A stretch of 64,000 nucleotides of DNA from Flavobacteriales bacterium (GTDB lineage: Bacteria > Bacteroidota > Bacteroidia > Flavobacteriales > TMED113), in NCBI GenBank assembly GCA_002718035.1, contig PBCX01000003.1, positions 100,035 to 164,034 on the forward strand, written 5' to 3'. The translations under genes and the position numbers were made by a program. Within the stretch, counting starts at the first letter, position 1. Each line of letters opens with the position of its first letter. This document shows positions 29,945 through 39,013 of this stretch, piece by piece. The notes beneath the pieces are model-generated. The model saw nothing but the letters and a program-made list of their open reading frames with translations, was not told the origin of the DNA and made no database searches.

Positions 29945-32395
29945 TTAGTTGAAATTAGAATCTTCTATTCCTTTATCAATTATAACCTCTGTTAAATTTG
30001 ACTTGACTATTTGAGTACCTTGAGGGGAAGTAATAGACATTTTTATGTTTTGAGGAAAAATTAATTCTTCAAATTTAGTGTAGTTGTTGTACTCAATTAT
30101 GTTTTGCATTCCATCTTTCTCAAATATTTCTTTAACTAGTTGACCACTTGAAATTTCAAAATACATAGTTTTTTCTTCACCAATTTTGTTAGTTCTAATA
30201 ACTTTATATGAGTCACTGCCGTTAATTGGTTCAATTTCTATAAGTTTAAATGTGTGTTCCAATTCATTTCTTGAAAGGATTGGGAAAAGTAAAAATTCTT
30301 CAATTCGTTTGTTTAAATCTTCACCTTTTAACTCTTTTTCCCCTTGCATACCAGATGTTGAACCTGTTTCTCCATTGAATTTCATTCCTTGTATCTCTCC
30401 AATCATTTTTGCTTTCATACTCATATAAAATAAATTTGGTTTTTTATAACCTTGTTCCAAATTAATTTTCATTGGCGCACCTTGAATTTCAATATTGGAG
30501 ATTAACTTTACATTATTCCACTTTGTCATGTGATTTTTTCCACCTTGAGCTTCAATATTTTTTTCTATAATATCTTCTATTGTTGTACCATCATTTATTT
30601 TTTTACTTTTAATATTAATAACATCTCCGATATAATTATAAAAAGTTATTTTTTTATTAAAATCAAATTTTTCTAATTTTTTTGCAATTTTTTTATTTCC
30701 AACAACAATTATATTACAATTGTCAGGTTTCATATATTTTTTAGCAACTTCATAAATATTCTTTACAGAAATGCTATTAAGTTTTTTTAAATAATTTTTA
30801 TAATAGTCTTTACTTAAATCATTCATTTTAATATTTAATGCTAATTGAGCAACTCTAAATGGGCTTTCAAGTGATCTTGAAAAACTACCGGTCATGTAAT
30901 TTTTAATAACATTTAGTTCTTTGGATGTTACTAATTCTTTATTCATTCTGTCAATTTCATATAAAAATTCAACAATCGAACTATCAGTTACTTCATTCCT
31001 TACATCAGCATAAGCAGTAAAATCTCCAACATATTTATCAGATTTTATAGATGACCTTGCTCCATATGTAAAAGCTTTATCCTCTCTTAAATTTTGCATT
31101 AATCTACCAGAAAAAACACCTCCTCCTAGAATACTATTCATTACCTTACATGCAATATAATCTTCTGATCCAGGTTTTAGGTTGATAGGGTAGGTTACCT
31201 TGATTGTAGATTGAACTGCTCCTTCTTTATGAACAAATGCTAATTGATTATTTTTTGGTGGCGAGCATTCAACTAGTGGATACGTTACAACCTTTTTTTT
31301 CTTCCATTTTTTGAAATATTTATCACAGATTTCTTTTGCTTCATCAACATTGATATCGCCGACAATTACAAGGTATGATATATTTGGTCTAAAGTATTTA
31401 GAGTAAAGATTTTTTACATCATTTAAATTAATATTATTTAATGTCTTTTCTGTAATTAACTCACCGTAAGGGTGGTTTTTACCATAGTTTAGTAAATTAC
31501 TAATGTTGTTCGAGATTGCTCCTGGGTTACTTTTTTGGCTCTCTAATCCTGATAATAGTTGTTTTTTTGCTTTATTAAATTCTTCTGAAGAAAAAACAGG
31601 ATTTTTTATTACATCATTAATTAGTTCAAGTAAAACTTTTTGATGCTTTTTTAATGCTGAAGCAAACAGACCGTCTAAACCATTATAGTTAATTGTCGCA
31701 CCAATGTAGTCTGTAATCTCATTTATTTCAGTTTTAGTCTTAGTTTTTGTGCCACTACCCATCATCATTGATAGCATGTCTTTTATTCCAACTTTTTCGT
31801 TTTCTAAAAATGGAGAGTAGTCAGGAACTAAATAAAATGAAACAACTGGTTTTTTATGATTCTCAACCAAGATAACTTCAAGGCCATTTTTTAACTTGAA
31901 TTCTTGATAATCACCAATTTTTATTTCCGGTGCTTTTCCAGCTTGAGGAGGTTTGCTTCTAAAACCATGTAATTTTTCCCATTGGTTTTTCCCAATTAGA
32001 ATATCAGAAGAAATTGTATTTATTTTTTTCGAAATTAATTCTAGATATTCATAGTTTCTTTTCTTCTTATATGATTCATTTTTGATTAATTCTGATAATT
32101 TGATTAAGTCTTCATTATTTATTTTTTTTGAAAGATAAATATCTGAGGACCAGTCCGTTTGAAAGCTAAAACCTTTTATATATGAATTTATTCCTTTTTC
32201 AATACATACCCAACCCTCAGTTTTAAAATCTTTTATATATTCATATTTTCTACTGTTACTTTTTTTTACTTTCTTTTTTTCAACAAATTGTAAACAAGAT
32301 TTAATTTCTTCTAAAGTAGATCCTAATTTTTCTTGTTTATCTTGTGAGTAAGTATTTAAACATATAAAGCTTAAAATTAGTATAAATTTTTTCAT
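29945..32395 (-). CDS. M16-family (pitrilysin-like) protein, likely non-catalytic subunit, with extra C-terminal domain
   Basis: M16 fold segments (VSFYLVPDYSPFLENEKVGIKDMLSMMMGSGTK, SILGGGVFSGRLMQNLREDKAFTYGARSS); no HxxEH; signal peptide. Confidence 0.85.
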   Translation of the reverse strand: MKKFILILSFICLNTYSQDKQEKLGSTLEEIKSCLQFVEKKKVKKSNSRKYEYIKDFKTEGWVCIEKGINSYIKGFSFQTDWSSDIYLSKKINNEDLIKLSELIKNESYKKKRNYEYLELISKKINTISSDILIGKNQWEKLHGFRSKPPQAGKAPEIKIGDYQEFKLKNGLEVILVENHKKPVVSFYLVPDYSPFLENEKVGIKDMLSMMMGSGTKTKTKTEINEITDYIGATINYNGLDGLFASALKKHQKVLLELINDVIKNPVFSSEEFNKAKKQLLSGLESQKSNPGAISNNISNLLNYGKNHPYGELITEKTLNNINLNDVKNLYSKYFRPNISYLVIVGDINVDEAKEICDKYFKKWKKKKVVTYPLVECSPPKNNQLAFVHKEGAVQSTIKVTYPINLKPGSEDYIACKVMNSILGGGVFSGRLMQNLREDKAFTYGARSSIKSDKYVGDFTAYADVRNEVTDSSIVEFLYEIDRMNKELVTSKELNVIKNYMTGSFSRSLESPFRVAQLALNIKMNDLSKDYYKNYLKKLNSISVKNIYEVAKKYMKPDNCNIIVVGNKKIAKKLEKFDFNKKITFYNYIGDVINIKSKKINDGTTIEDIIEKNIEAQGGKNHMTKWNNVKLISNIEIQGAPMKINLEQGYKKPNLFYMSMKAKMIGEIQGMKFNGETGSTSGMQGEKELKGEDLNKRIEEFLLFPILSRNELEHTFKLIEIEPINGSDSYKVIRTNKIGEEKTMYFEISSGQLVKEIFEKDGMQNIIEYNNYTKFEELIFPQNIKMSITSPQGTQIVKSNLTEVIIDKGIEDSNFN

Positions 32396-32404
32396 GATAT
32401 TTTT

Positions 32405-33712
32405 TTATTTTTTTGGTAAATAATAGAGAGTTACTCGGTTTTGTTTATTATAATATTTTTTGGCAGCATTCATTATATCTTCTTTTGTAACTGCTAAATA
32501 TCTATTTATTTCTTCATTAATTAAATTTGTATTTTTATAAAATAAATAATAATTAGCTAGACTTTCAGCTATGCCATCCATTCTTGAGTTAGAGTTGACA
32601 AAGTCACTTTCAATTTGATTTCTAACTTTTTCTAATTCTCTATCTGTAATGAATTCTGATTTTAGTTTGTTGTATTCTTTATTCATTATGTTTTCTATTT
32701 CTTCAGGATTTTCTCCAGAATTCGCCATTGCAAAAGCAATTGTTAAACCTGGGTCTTCTAAATTAAAAGTAAATGCACCAGCATAGACGCACTTTTGACT
32801 TTTTTCTACTAATTCTTTATGTAATCTTGAACTTTTACCATCTGACAATATTTTATTTAACATATCAACAGCGTAAAAATCTTTAGATCCCTGAGCAGGA
32901 ATATGATAACCATGAATTATTGCATCTAATTGAATATTGTCAAATATAGTATCTCTAATTTCTCTATTTTTTTCTGGTTCTATTGTATTTGGCCTTGGTA
33001 TATCATGTTTACTTTTAGGAATGTTTGAAAAATATTTATTTACTAATAATTTGGTTTCTTCAATATTAATATCTCCTGCGATTGACAAAACTGCATTATT
33101 TGGAGCATAAAATGTTTTGTAGAAATCCATAAATTCTTTTTCAGTAGCAGCATTGAGATGTTCCATTGAACCAATTACAGTCCATCTATAAGGATGTTTA
33201 ATGTATGCTCTTTTCATCATTTCTCCGATCATAGTTCCGTAAGGTTGGTTATCAACTCTTTGTCTTTTTTCTTCTTTAACAACTTCTCTTTGTGTTTCTA
33301 TCCCTATTGGTTCGACTTTCGCGTGTAACATTCTTTCAGATTCAAGCCATAATCCAAGATCTAGTTGATTTGATGGAAGTACTTCATGGTAATAAGTTTT
33401 ATCATTTGATGTATATGCATTATTTGAACCTCCAGAGTTTTCAATATAATCATCAAATTCACCCCTTGAAATATTTTCGGAACCTTCGAATAGTAGATGT
33501 TCAAAGAAATGAGCCATTCCTGTTCTTTCTGGGTTTTCATTTTTTGAGCCAACATGGTACATTACAGAAATAGCAACAATAGGAGTTGAATTATCCTCAT
33601 GTAAAATAACATGCAATCCATTATTTAATGTAAATTCTGTGAATTCAATTGGCTTTACTTGAGAGAATGCAAAAGAAAAAGTAAATAAAAAGATAAAAGT
33701 GTAAAATTTCAT
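32405..33712 (-). CDS. M16-family zinc protease (catalytic subunit)
   Basis: TGMAHFFEHLLFEGSENISRGEFDDYIENSGGSNNAYTSNDKTYYHEVLP: HxxEH motif; signal peptide. Confidence 0.93.
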   Translation of the reverse strand: MKFYTFIFLFTFSFAFSQVKPIEFTEFTLNNGLHVILHEDNSTPIVAISVMYHVGSKNENPERTGMAHFFEHLLFEGSENISRGEFDDYIENSGGSNNAYTSNDKTYYHEVLPSNQLDLGLWLESERMLHAKVEPIGIETQREVVKEEKRQRVDNQPYGTMIGEMMKRAYIKHPYRWTVIGSMEHLNAATEKEFMDFYKTFYAPNNAVLSIAGDINIEETKLLVNKYFSNIPKSKHDIPRPNTIEPEKNREIRDTIFDNIQLDAIIHGYHIPAQGSKDFYAVDMLNKILSDGKSSRLHKELVEKSQKCVYAGAFTFNLEDPGLTIAFAMANSGENPEEIENIMNKEYNKLKSEFITDRELEKVRNQIESDFVNSNSRMDGIAESLANYYLFYKNTNLINEEINRYLAVTKEDIMNAAKKYYNKQNRVTLYYLPKK

Positions 33713-33749
33713 AATTATTTCATTAAAATTAATCTGATAATTGAGAAAG

Positions 33750-33782
33750 CAAATATAAAAATATTATCGATATTTGTTTCAA
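33750..33782 (-). promoter_or_regulatory. Candidate promoter TTG-N22-TATATTTG for the M16 pair
   Basis: Minus strand: TTG (33782-33780), 22-nt spacer, TATATTTG (33757-33750), 37 nt before the ATG. Confidence 0.5.
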
Positions 33783-33799
33783 CTTATTACTGTGTTATA

Positions 33800-35167
33800 A
33801 TGTCAAATAAAAGTTTTTCATTAAGTGGGATGCCAGATTTATCTTCAATTGAAGTTAAAAAAAGAGAATATGTTCTTAATGTTATGAAAAAAATATTTGA
33901 AAAATATGGCTTCCAACCTCTAGAAACTCCAGCAATTGAAAAAAGAGAAGTTTTAATTGGTAATTATGGCTCGGATGCTGATAAATTGGTTTATCAGTTA
34001 TTGAAAAGTGGAGATTTTTTATCTAAAGTAGATAGTCAACTTTTAAATTCTGATTATAATACTCTATCTTCTGTAATCAGTGATAAGGCCTTAAGATATG
34101 ATCTTACTATTCCTTTTGCAAGATATATTTCAAAAAATCAATCATCAATTAATTTTCCATACAAAAGATACCAAATGCAAAAAGTATGGAGAGCTGACCG
34201 ACCTCAAAAGGGTAGGCTAAGAGAGTTTACTCAATGTGATGCAGATATCATTGGAAGTGATTCACATTGGTTAGAGATAGATTTAATAAAAGTTTATGAT
34301 GAAGTTTTTTTTGATTTAGGTTTAGAGAATGTTATTTTAAAAATTAATAATAGAAAAATTCTAGAGGGATTGTTTAAGATATTTTCATCAGATTTAAAAT
34401 TTACAGAATTTTGTATTGCTTTAGATAAAATTGAAAAAAAAGGTAAGAATTACTTCATAGATTTTTTGAAAAAAAATAAAGTTTCTAAGAAAAATATTTT
34501 ATTATTTGAATTACTTCTCAAGCAAAGTATATCAATTAATGATTTAGATTCTTTTTTTTCAAAAAAAATTAAATCTAAAAATGATTTTATTGATCAGGGT
34601 GTTTCTGATACCATCGCTGTTTTTTCAAGATTAGGAAATTTAAAATGTTTAAAAATTGAGTTTGATTTATCATTAGCTAGGGGGTTAAACTATTATACTG
34701 GATTAATTTTTGAAGTTTTAAATAGTAAAGTTAGTATTGGCAGCATTGGAGGTGGTGGGAGATACGATAATTTAACATCAATATTTGGTAAAAATATTGG
34801 TAGTGGAGCAGGTATTTCATTTGGTTTAGAAAGAATCATTATTTGTTTAAATGAGCTAAATCTCTTTCCAAAATTTTTATATGATTCTCTAGATGTTCTT
34901 TTTGTAAATTTAGGTGACAAAGAAGCTATTTTGAGCCAAAATTATATTGACAAATTAAGGTCATTTAACTACAGTTGTGAACTATATCCTGATAATATTA
35001 AATTAAAAAAACAATTATCTTACGCAAATAAAAGAAATGTTAGGTACATAGCAATCATAGGCGAAGATGAATTAAAATCAAATAAAATTACCTTGAAGAA
35101 TATGTCTAACGGTGATCAACACAAACTTAACTTTAATGATTTAATAAATTTTTTTAAAAATGAATAA
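33800..35167 (+). CDS. hisS: Histidyl-tRNA synthetase
   Basis: YGFQPLETPAIEKREVL, LRYDLTIPFARYIS, KVWRADRPQKGRLREFTQCDADIIG, GGGGRYDNL, GAGISFGLERI. Confidence 0.96.
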   Translation: MSNKSFSLSGMPDLSSIEVKKREYVLNVMKKIFEKYGFQPLETPAIEKREVLIGNYGSDADKLVYQLLKSGDFLSKVDSQLLNSDYNTLSSVISDKALRYDLTIPFARYISKNQSSINFPYKRYQMQKVWRADRPQKGRLREFTQCDADIIGSDSHWLEIDLIKVYDEVFFDLGLENVILKINNRKILEGLFKIFSSDLKFTEFCIALDKIEKKGKNYFIDFLKKNKVSKKNILLFELLLKQSISINDLDSFFSKKIKSKNDFIDQGVSDTIAVFSRLGNLKCLKIEFDLSLARGLNYYTGLIFEVLNSKVSIGSIGGGGRYDNLTSIFGKNIGSGAGISFGLERIIICLNELNLFPKFLYDSLDVLFVNLGDKEAILSQNYIDKLRSFNYSCELYPDNIKLKKQLSYANKRNVRYIAIIGEDELKSNKITLKNMSNGDQHKLNFNDLINFFKNE

Positions 35168-36638
35168 ATACTTTGATTTAGGAAAAAAATTAAATGTAGA
35201 TTCAATAAATAAAATTTTAGTTGAAAATAAGAAGTTGAGACTTTTAAATTCAACAGAAAAAAAAATAATAAAATCTAGATCTTTTTTAGAAAATAAAATT
35301 TCTGATTCATCTGATAAAATTTACGGTGTAAATACTGGTTTTGGTTCTTTGTGTGATACAGAAATTTCAAAAAAAGATATTAATAAGTTACAAGAAAATT
35401 TAATTCTTTCTCATGCATGCGGAACTGGAGACCTAGTACCAAAACATATTGCTAAATTAATGTTGTTACTGAAAATTAATTCACTTTGTCTCGGTTTCTC
35501 AGGGGTTAGATTAAGTTTAATAAAACATCTCATAAAATTCTATAATTATGATTTAATTCCAGTAGTTTATGAGCAAGGTTCACTAGGCGCTTCTGGAGAT
35601 CTTGCTCCACTTGCTCATATGTGTTTGCCACTACTAGGAAAAGGAAAGTTTTATACTGGTACTGGTGCTAAAGAGTCAACTAAAATTTTGAAAAAGAAAA
35701 ACATAAAAAATTTTAAACTTTCATACAAGGAGGGCTTAGCTTTATTAAATGGTACACAATTTATGTTATCATTTTCTATTTGGTCAATATTACAGTCTAT
35801 TAAGTTAAATTATTTATTTGATAAAATTGCATCTATTTCCATAGAAGCTTTTAGTTGTAGAGTAGAACCCTTTTCAAAATTAATTTCATCAGTTAGACCC
35901 CACCAAGGTCATCTTGAAACAATAAATAATGTTTTTACTTTTCTAAAAGGTAGTTCTATTCATAACCATAACAGCGATTATGTTCAAGATCCATATTCAT
36001 TTAGGTGTATCCCTCAAGTTCACGGTGCAACCAAAGATGTTGTAAATTATTTTAAGAAAATAGTAGATATTGAAATAAATTCAGTTACTGATAATCCAAT
36101 AGTTTTTGAAAATGAAAAAGAAATCATCTCTGGAGGTAATTTTCATGGTCAACCACTTGCAATGGGTATGGATTATTTAGCGATTGCTATGAGTGAATTA
36201 GGTAACATTTCTGAAAGAAGAGTCTTTAACTTGATTTCTGGAAAGAGAAATTTACCTAAATATTTAATTCAAAACTCTGGTTTAAACTCTGGAATGATGA
36301 TAACTCAATATACTGCTGCTTCAATTGTAAGTCAAAATAAACAATATTGTACTCCATCCTCAGTAGATAGTATTGTTTCTTCAAATGGTCAAGAAGATCA
36401 CGTTAGTATGGGAGCAAATTCAGCACTAAAATTATTTAAAGTAATAAACAATACAAAAACTTTGTTGTCTATAGAATTATTAAATGCAGCTCAAGCTTTT
36501 GATTTAACTGATAAAAAAGGTTCAAAAAACATTAGATTATTTCTTAAAAAATATAGAGAATATGTTCCTTTTTTGAAATCTGACTCAGAAATGTCAAGAT
36601 ATATTTTTAAAGGAATTGATTTTTTAATGAAATTTTAA
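35160..36638 (+). CDS. hutH: Histidine ammonia-lyase family protein
   Basis: YGVNTGFG, GSLGASGDLAPLAHM (MIO-forming ASG), SVTDNPIVF, SGGNFHGQPLAM. Confidence 0.93.
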   Translation: MNKYFDLGKKLNVDSINKILVENKKLRLLNSTEKKIIKSRSFLENKISDSSDKIYGVNTGFGSLCDTEISKKDINKLQENLILSHACGTGDLVPKHIAKLMLLLKINSLCLGFSGVRLSLIKHLIKFYNYDLIPVVYEQGSLGASGDLAPLAHMCLPLLGKGKFYTGTGAKESTKILKKKNIKNFKLSYKEGLALLNGTQFMLSFSIWSILQSIKLNYLFDKIASISIEAFSCRVEPFSKLISSVRPHQGHLETINNVFTFLKGSSIHNHNSDYVQDPYSFRCIPQVHGATKDVVNYFKKIVDIEINSVTDNPIVFENEKEIISGGNFHGQPLAMGMDYLAIAMSELGNISERRVFNLISGKRNLPKYLIQNSGLNSGMMITQYTAASIVSQNKQYCTPSSVDSIVSSNGQEDHVSMGANSALKLFKVINNTKTLLSIELLNAAQAFDLTDKKGSKNIRLFLKKYREYVPFLKSDSEMSRYIFKGIDFLMKF

Positions 36639-36640
36639 AT

Positions 36641-37655
36641 TTATTTAAGAATATTGCCTGCAAGTATTTTAATGACAGCGTAGGACGGTATTGCTAATAG
36701 CATCCATACAATTCCTCCAAGCATACCAGCAGCTAAGACAATAGTAAATATTTCTAATGGATGAATTTTTAATATTTTAGAAAATATCATGGGTTGAAAT
36801 ATAAAGTTGTCTGAGTTTTGAATAATTGCAAAAAGAATAAATGTTTTAACTAATAAATTAGGAATCAAATCAATATTTTGGGTTGTTGTAATAATTATGA
36901 TCGATGCAAAAGAAAAACCAATAATAGGACCTACATAAGGAATAATATTAATTATTGCTGCGAATAAAGCAATTACCCAAGCGTGTTGAATATTTAAAAA
37001 ATCCATTCCAATTCCATAACAAATAAATAAAATACTTAGTTGAGTTATTAAGCCTGTAAAATATCTTCTTAAATAATAAGTAATTTCAATTAATTTTTCT
37101 TCAGATTTTAAAATGTAATTAGAAATAAATTTTAAAAATTTATCTTTTAAAATTTCTGTATCTTTTAATAAAAAAAATGTTATAAAACATATTGAAAAGC
37201 TTGCTAAAAATACATTACCTAATAAACTAAAAGTTTTAGCAAATAAACTCGTAAAAGAAGTAAAATTTAATAATGAAAAAATTTCATCGCTTTTTATATT
37301 TGAGTTGATATTATATTTTTTAAAAAAATCATTAATATCTGAGATCCAATTATTTAGATAATTTTGAAAATTATTATAATCTATTTTGCTAATAGTTTCT
37401 ATTTCATCTAAAATAATAGGGGAGCCAACAAAACCTAACATAAATATTACAAGAAAAATAATGAGTATACAAATTAAAGAGGAAAACACTCTATTTAATT
37501 TGTGAAATTGTAGTTTTTTATTTAGAGGGTTAAGGACAATAGCTAAAATGATAGAAATGAACAAATAAGCAAATAAAATACTAAGTTTCCAAAAAAGAAA
37601 TAGTAAAGAAAACCCTATAAATAATCCCCATATATTACTTGTTTTTTTTTTTCAT
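36641..37655 (-). CDS. AI-2E/PerM-family permease; N-terminal reading frame interrupted by A(11) tract after ATG
   Basis: Main frame 36641..37564 (YVGPIIGFSFASIII..., LEIFTIVLAAGMLGGIVWMLLAIP). Open upstream frame gives (MKKKT)SNIWGLFIGFSLLFLFWKLSILFAYLFISIILAIVLNPL if one A is removed. Confidence 0.8.
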
Positions 37656-37664
37656 CCTATAAAT

Positions 37665-38327
37665 TTAATTATTAGTCATAATATAATCTATTATATTTGC
37701 ACCCATTTTTAATGCTTTCTCTCTTTTGTTTTTTGAATTTTGATGTATTTCCTTGTCTTCCCAACCATCTCCAAGATCACTTTCATATGAATAAAAACAA
37801 ACTAACCTTCCATTTTTTATAAGAGCCATTCCCTGTGGGCGTTTATTGTCATGTTCATGAATTTTTGGTAATCCATTTTCAAATTTAAATTTCATATTAT
37901 AAATTTTATGACTTTTTGGAAGTTCAACAAAATCTAGTTCAGGAAAAACTTTCTTCATCTCTTTTCTTACGTATTGATCCATTCCATAATTATCATCAAT
38001 ATGTAAAAAACCACCACTCATCAGATAATTTCTTAAATTTTCAGACTCAAAGTTATTGAAGTATACATTCCCATGTCCGGTCATAAAAATAAATGGGTAA
38101 TTAAATATTTCTAAACTACCAACATCCACAGTAGCATAATTTGGGTTAATATTCATATTTAATTTTTCGTTGCAGAAAATTGCTAAATTTTTTAATGAAC
38201 TTGGATTCGAATACCAATCTCCTCCACCTTGATATTTTAGAACAGCAAATTGATAAGTTTTTTCGTTTAAACTAATTGAGCTAGTACATAAAAATAAAAT
38301 AAGTATTAGATAAAACTTTTTCATCAT
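37665..38327 (-). CDS. DUF4159-domain secreted protein
   Basis: FAVLKYQGGGDWYSNPSSLKNLAIFCNEKLNMN...FIFMTGHGNVYFNNFESENLRNYLMSGGFLHIDDNYGMD. Confidence 0.88.
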   Translation of the reverse strand: MMKKFYLILILFLCTSSISLNEKTYQFAVLKYQGGGDWYSNPSSLKNLAIFCNEKLNMNINPNYATVDVGSLEIFNYPFIFMTGHGNVYFNNFESENLRNYLMSGGFLHIDDNYGMDQYVRKEMKKVFPELDFVELPKSHKIYNMKFKFENGLPKIHEHDNKRPQGMALIKNGRLVCFYSYESDLGDGWEDKEIHQNSKNKREKALKMGANIIDYIMTNN

Positions 38328-39007
38328 TAAGAAATTAGTTGGTTACAAGCAATTATTGCAGCAGTTTCTGTTCTTAGTCTGTTATCATTTAATGTTACTG
38401 TTTTGAATTGAAATTTTTTTGCTAAGATAATTTCTTTATTTGAAAAATCTCCCTCCGGACCAATTAGTATACAGGAAGATTTTTTTTTGTTGTTTTTAAT
38501 TTTTTCTTTACTCATGTCATATTTACAATGAGCAATATATTTTTGATCTAAACTAGATTTTTTAATGAATTCAGAAAATTTTTGCATTTTAGAAATAATT
38601 GGTAAATATGTTCTTAATGATTGCTTCATAGATGATATGGCAATTTTATTCATTCTATCATGATTTATTTTAATTCTTTCAGATTTTTCACAAATTATTG
38701 GTGTTATTATACTAACTCCAATTTCTGTTGCTTTTTCAATTATCCATTCAGATCTTATACGTTGTTTAGGAAATGAAATGGCGAGTTCTATGATCGGTTT
38801 TTTTCTTATCTTCTTTTTACTAAGAATTTCAACTTTTAATTCATTTTTTACTTGTTCTTTAATCTTACATTCATAAAAATTACCAACACCATCCGTTACG
38901 AATATTTTGTCATTTTTTTTTTTTCTTAAAACTTTTAAGCAGTGCTTACTTTCTTCTGTATTTAAAGTTTGGAATTTTTCAATTTCTTTTGAGTAAAATA
39001 ATTGCAT
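38327..39007 (-). CDS. rsmE: 16S rRNA (uracil1498-N3)-methyltransferase
   Basis: HCLKVLRKKKNDKIFVTDGVGNFYECKI...EKATEIGVSIITPIICEKSE...CILIGPEGDFSNKEI...LNDNRLRTETAAI. Confidence 0.93.
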   Translation of the reverse strand: MQLFYSKEIEKFQTLNTEESKHCLKVLRKKKNDKIFVTDGVGNFYECKIKEQVKNELKVEILSKKKIRKKPIIELAISFPKQRIRSEWIIEKATEIGVSIITPIICEKSERIKINHDRMNKIAISSMKQSLRTYLPIISKMQKFSEFIKKSSLDQKYIAHCKYDMSKEKIKNNKKKSSCILIGPEGDFSNKEIILAKKFQFKTVTLNDNRLRTETAAIIACNQLIS

Positions 39008-39013
39008 TATTAT

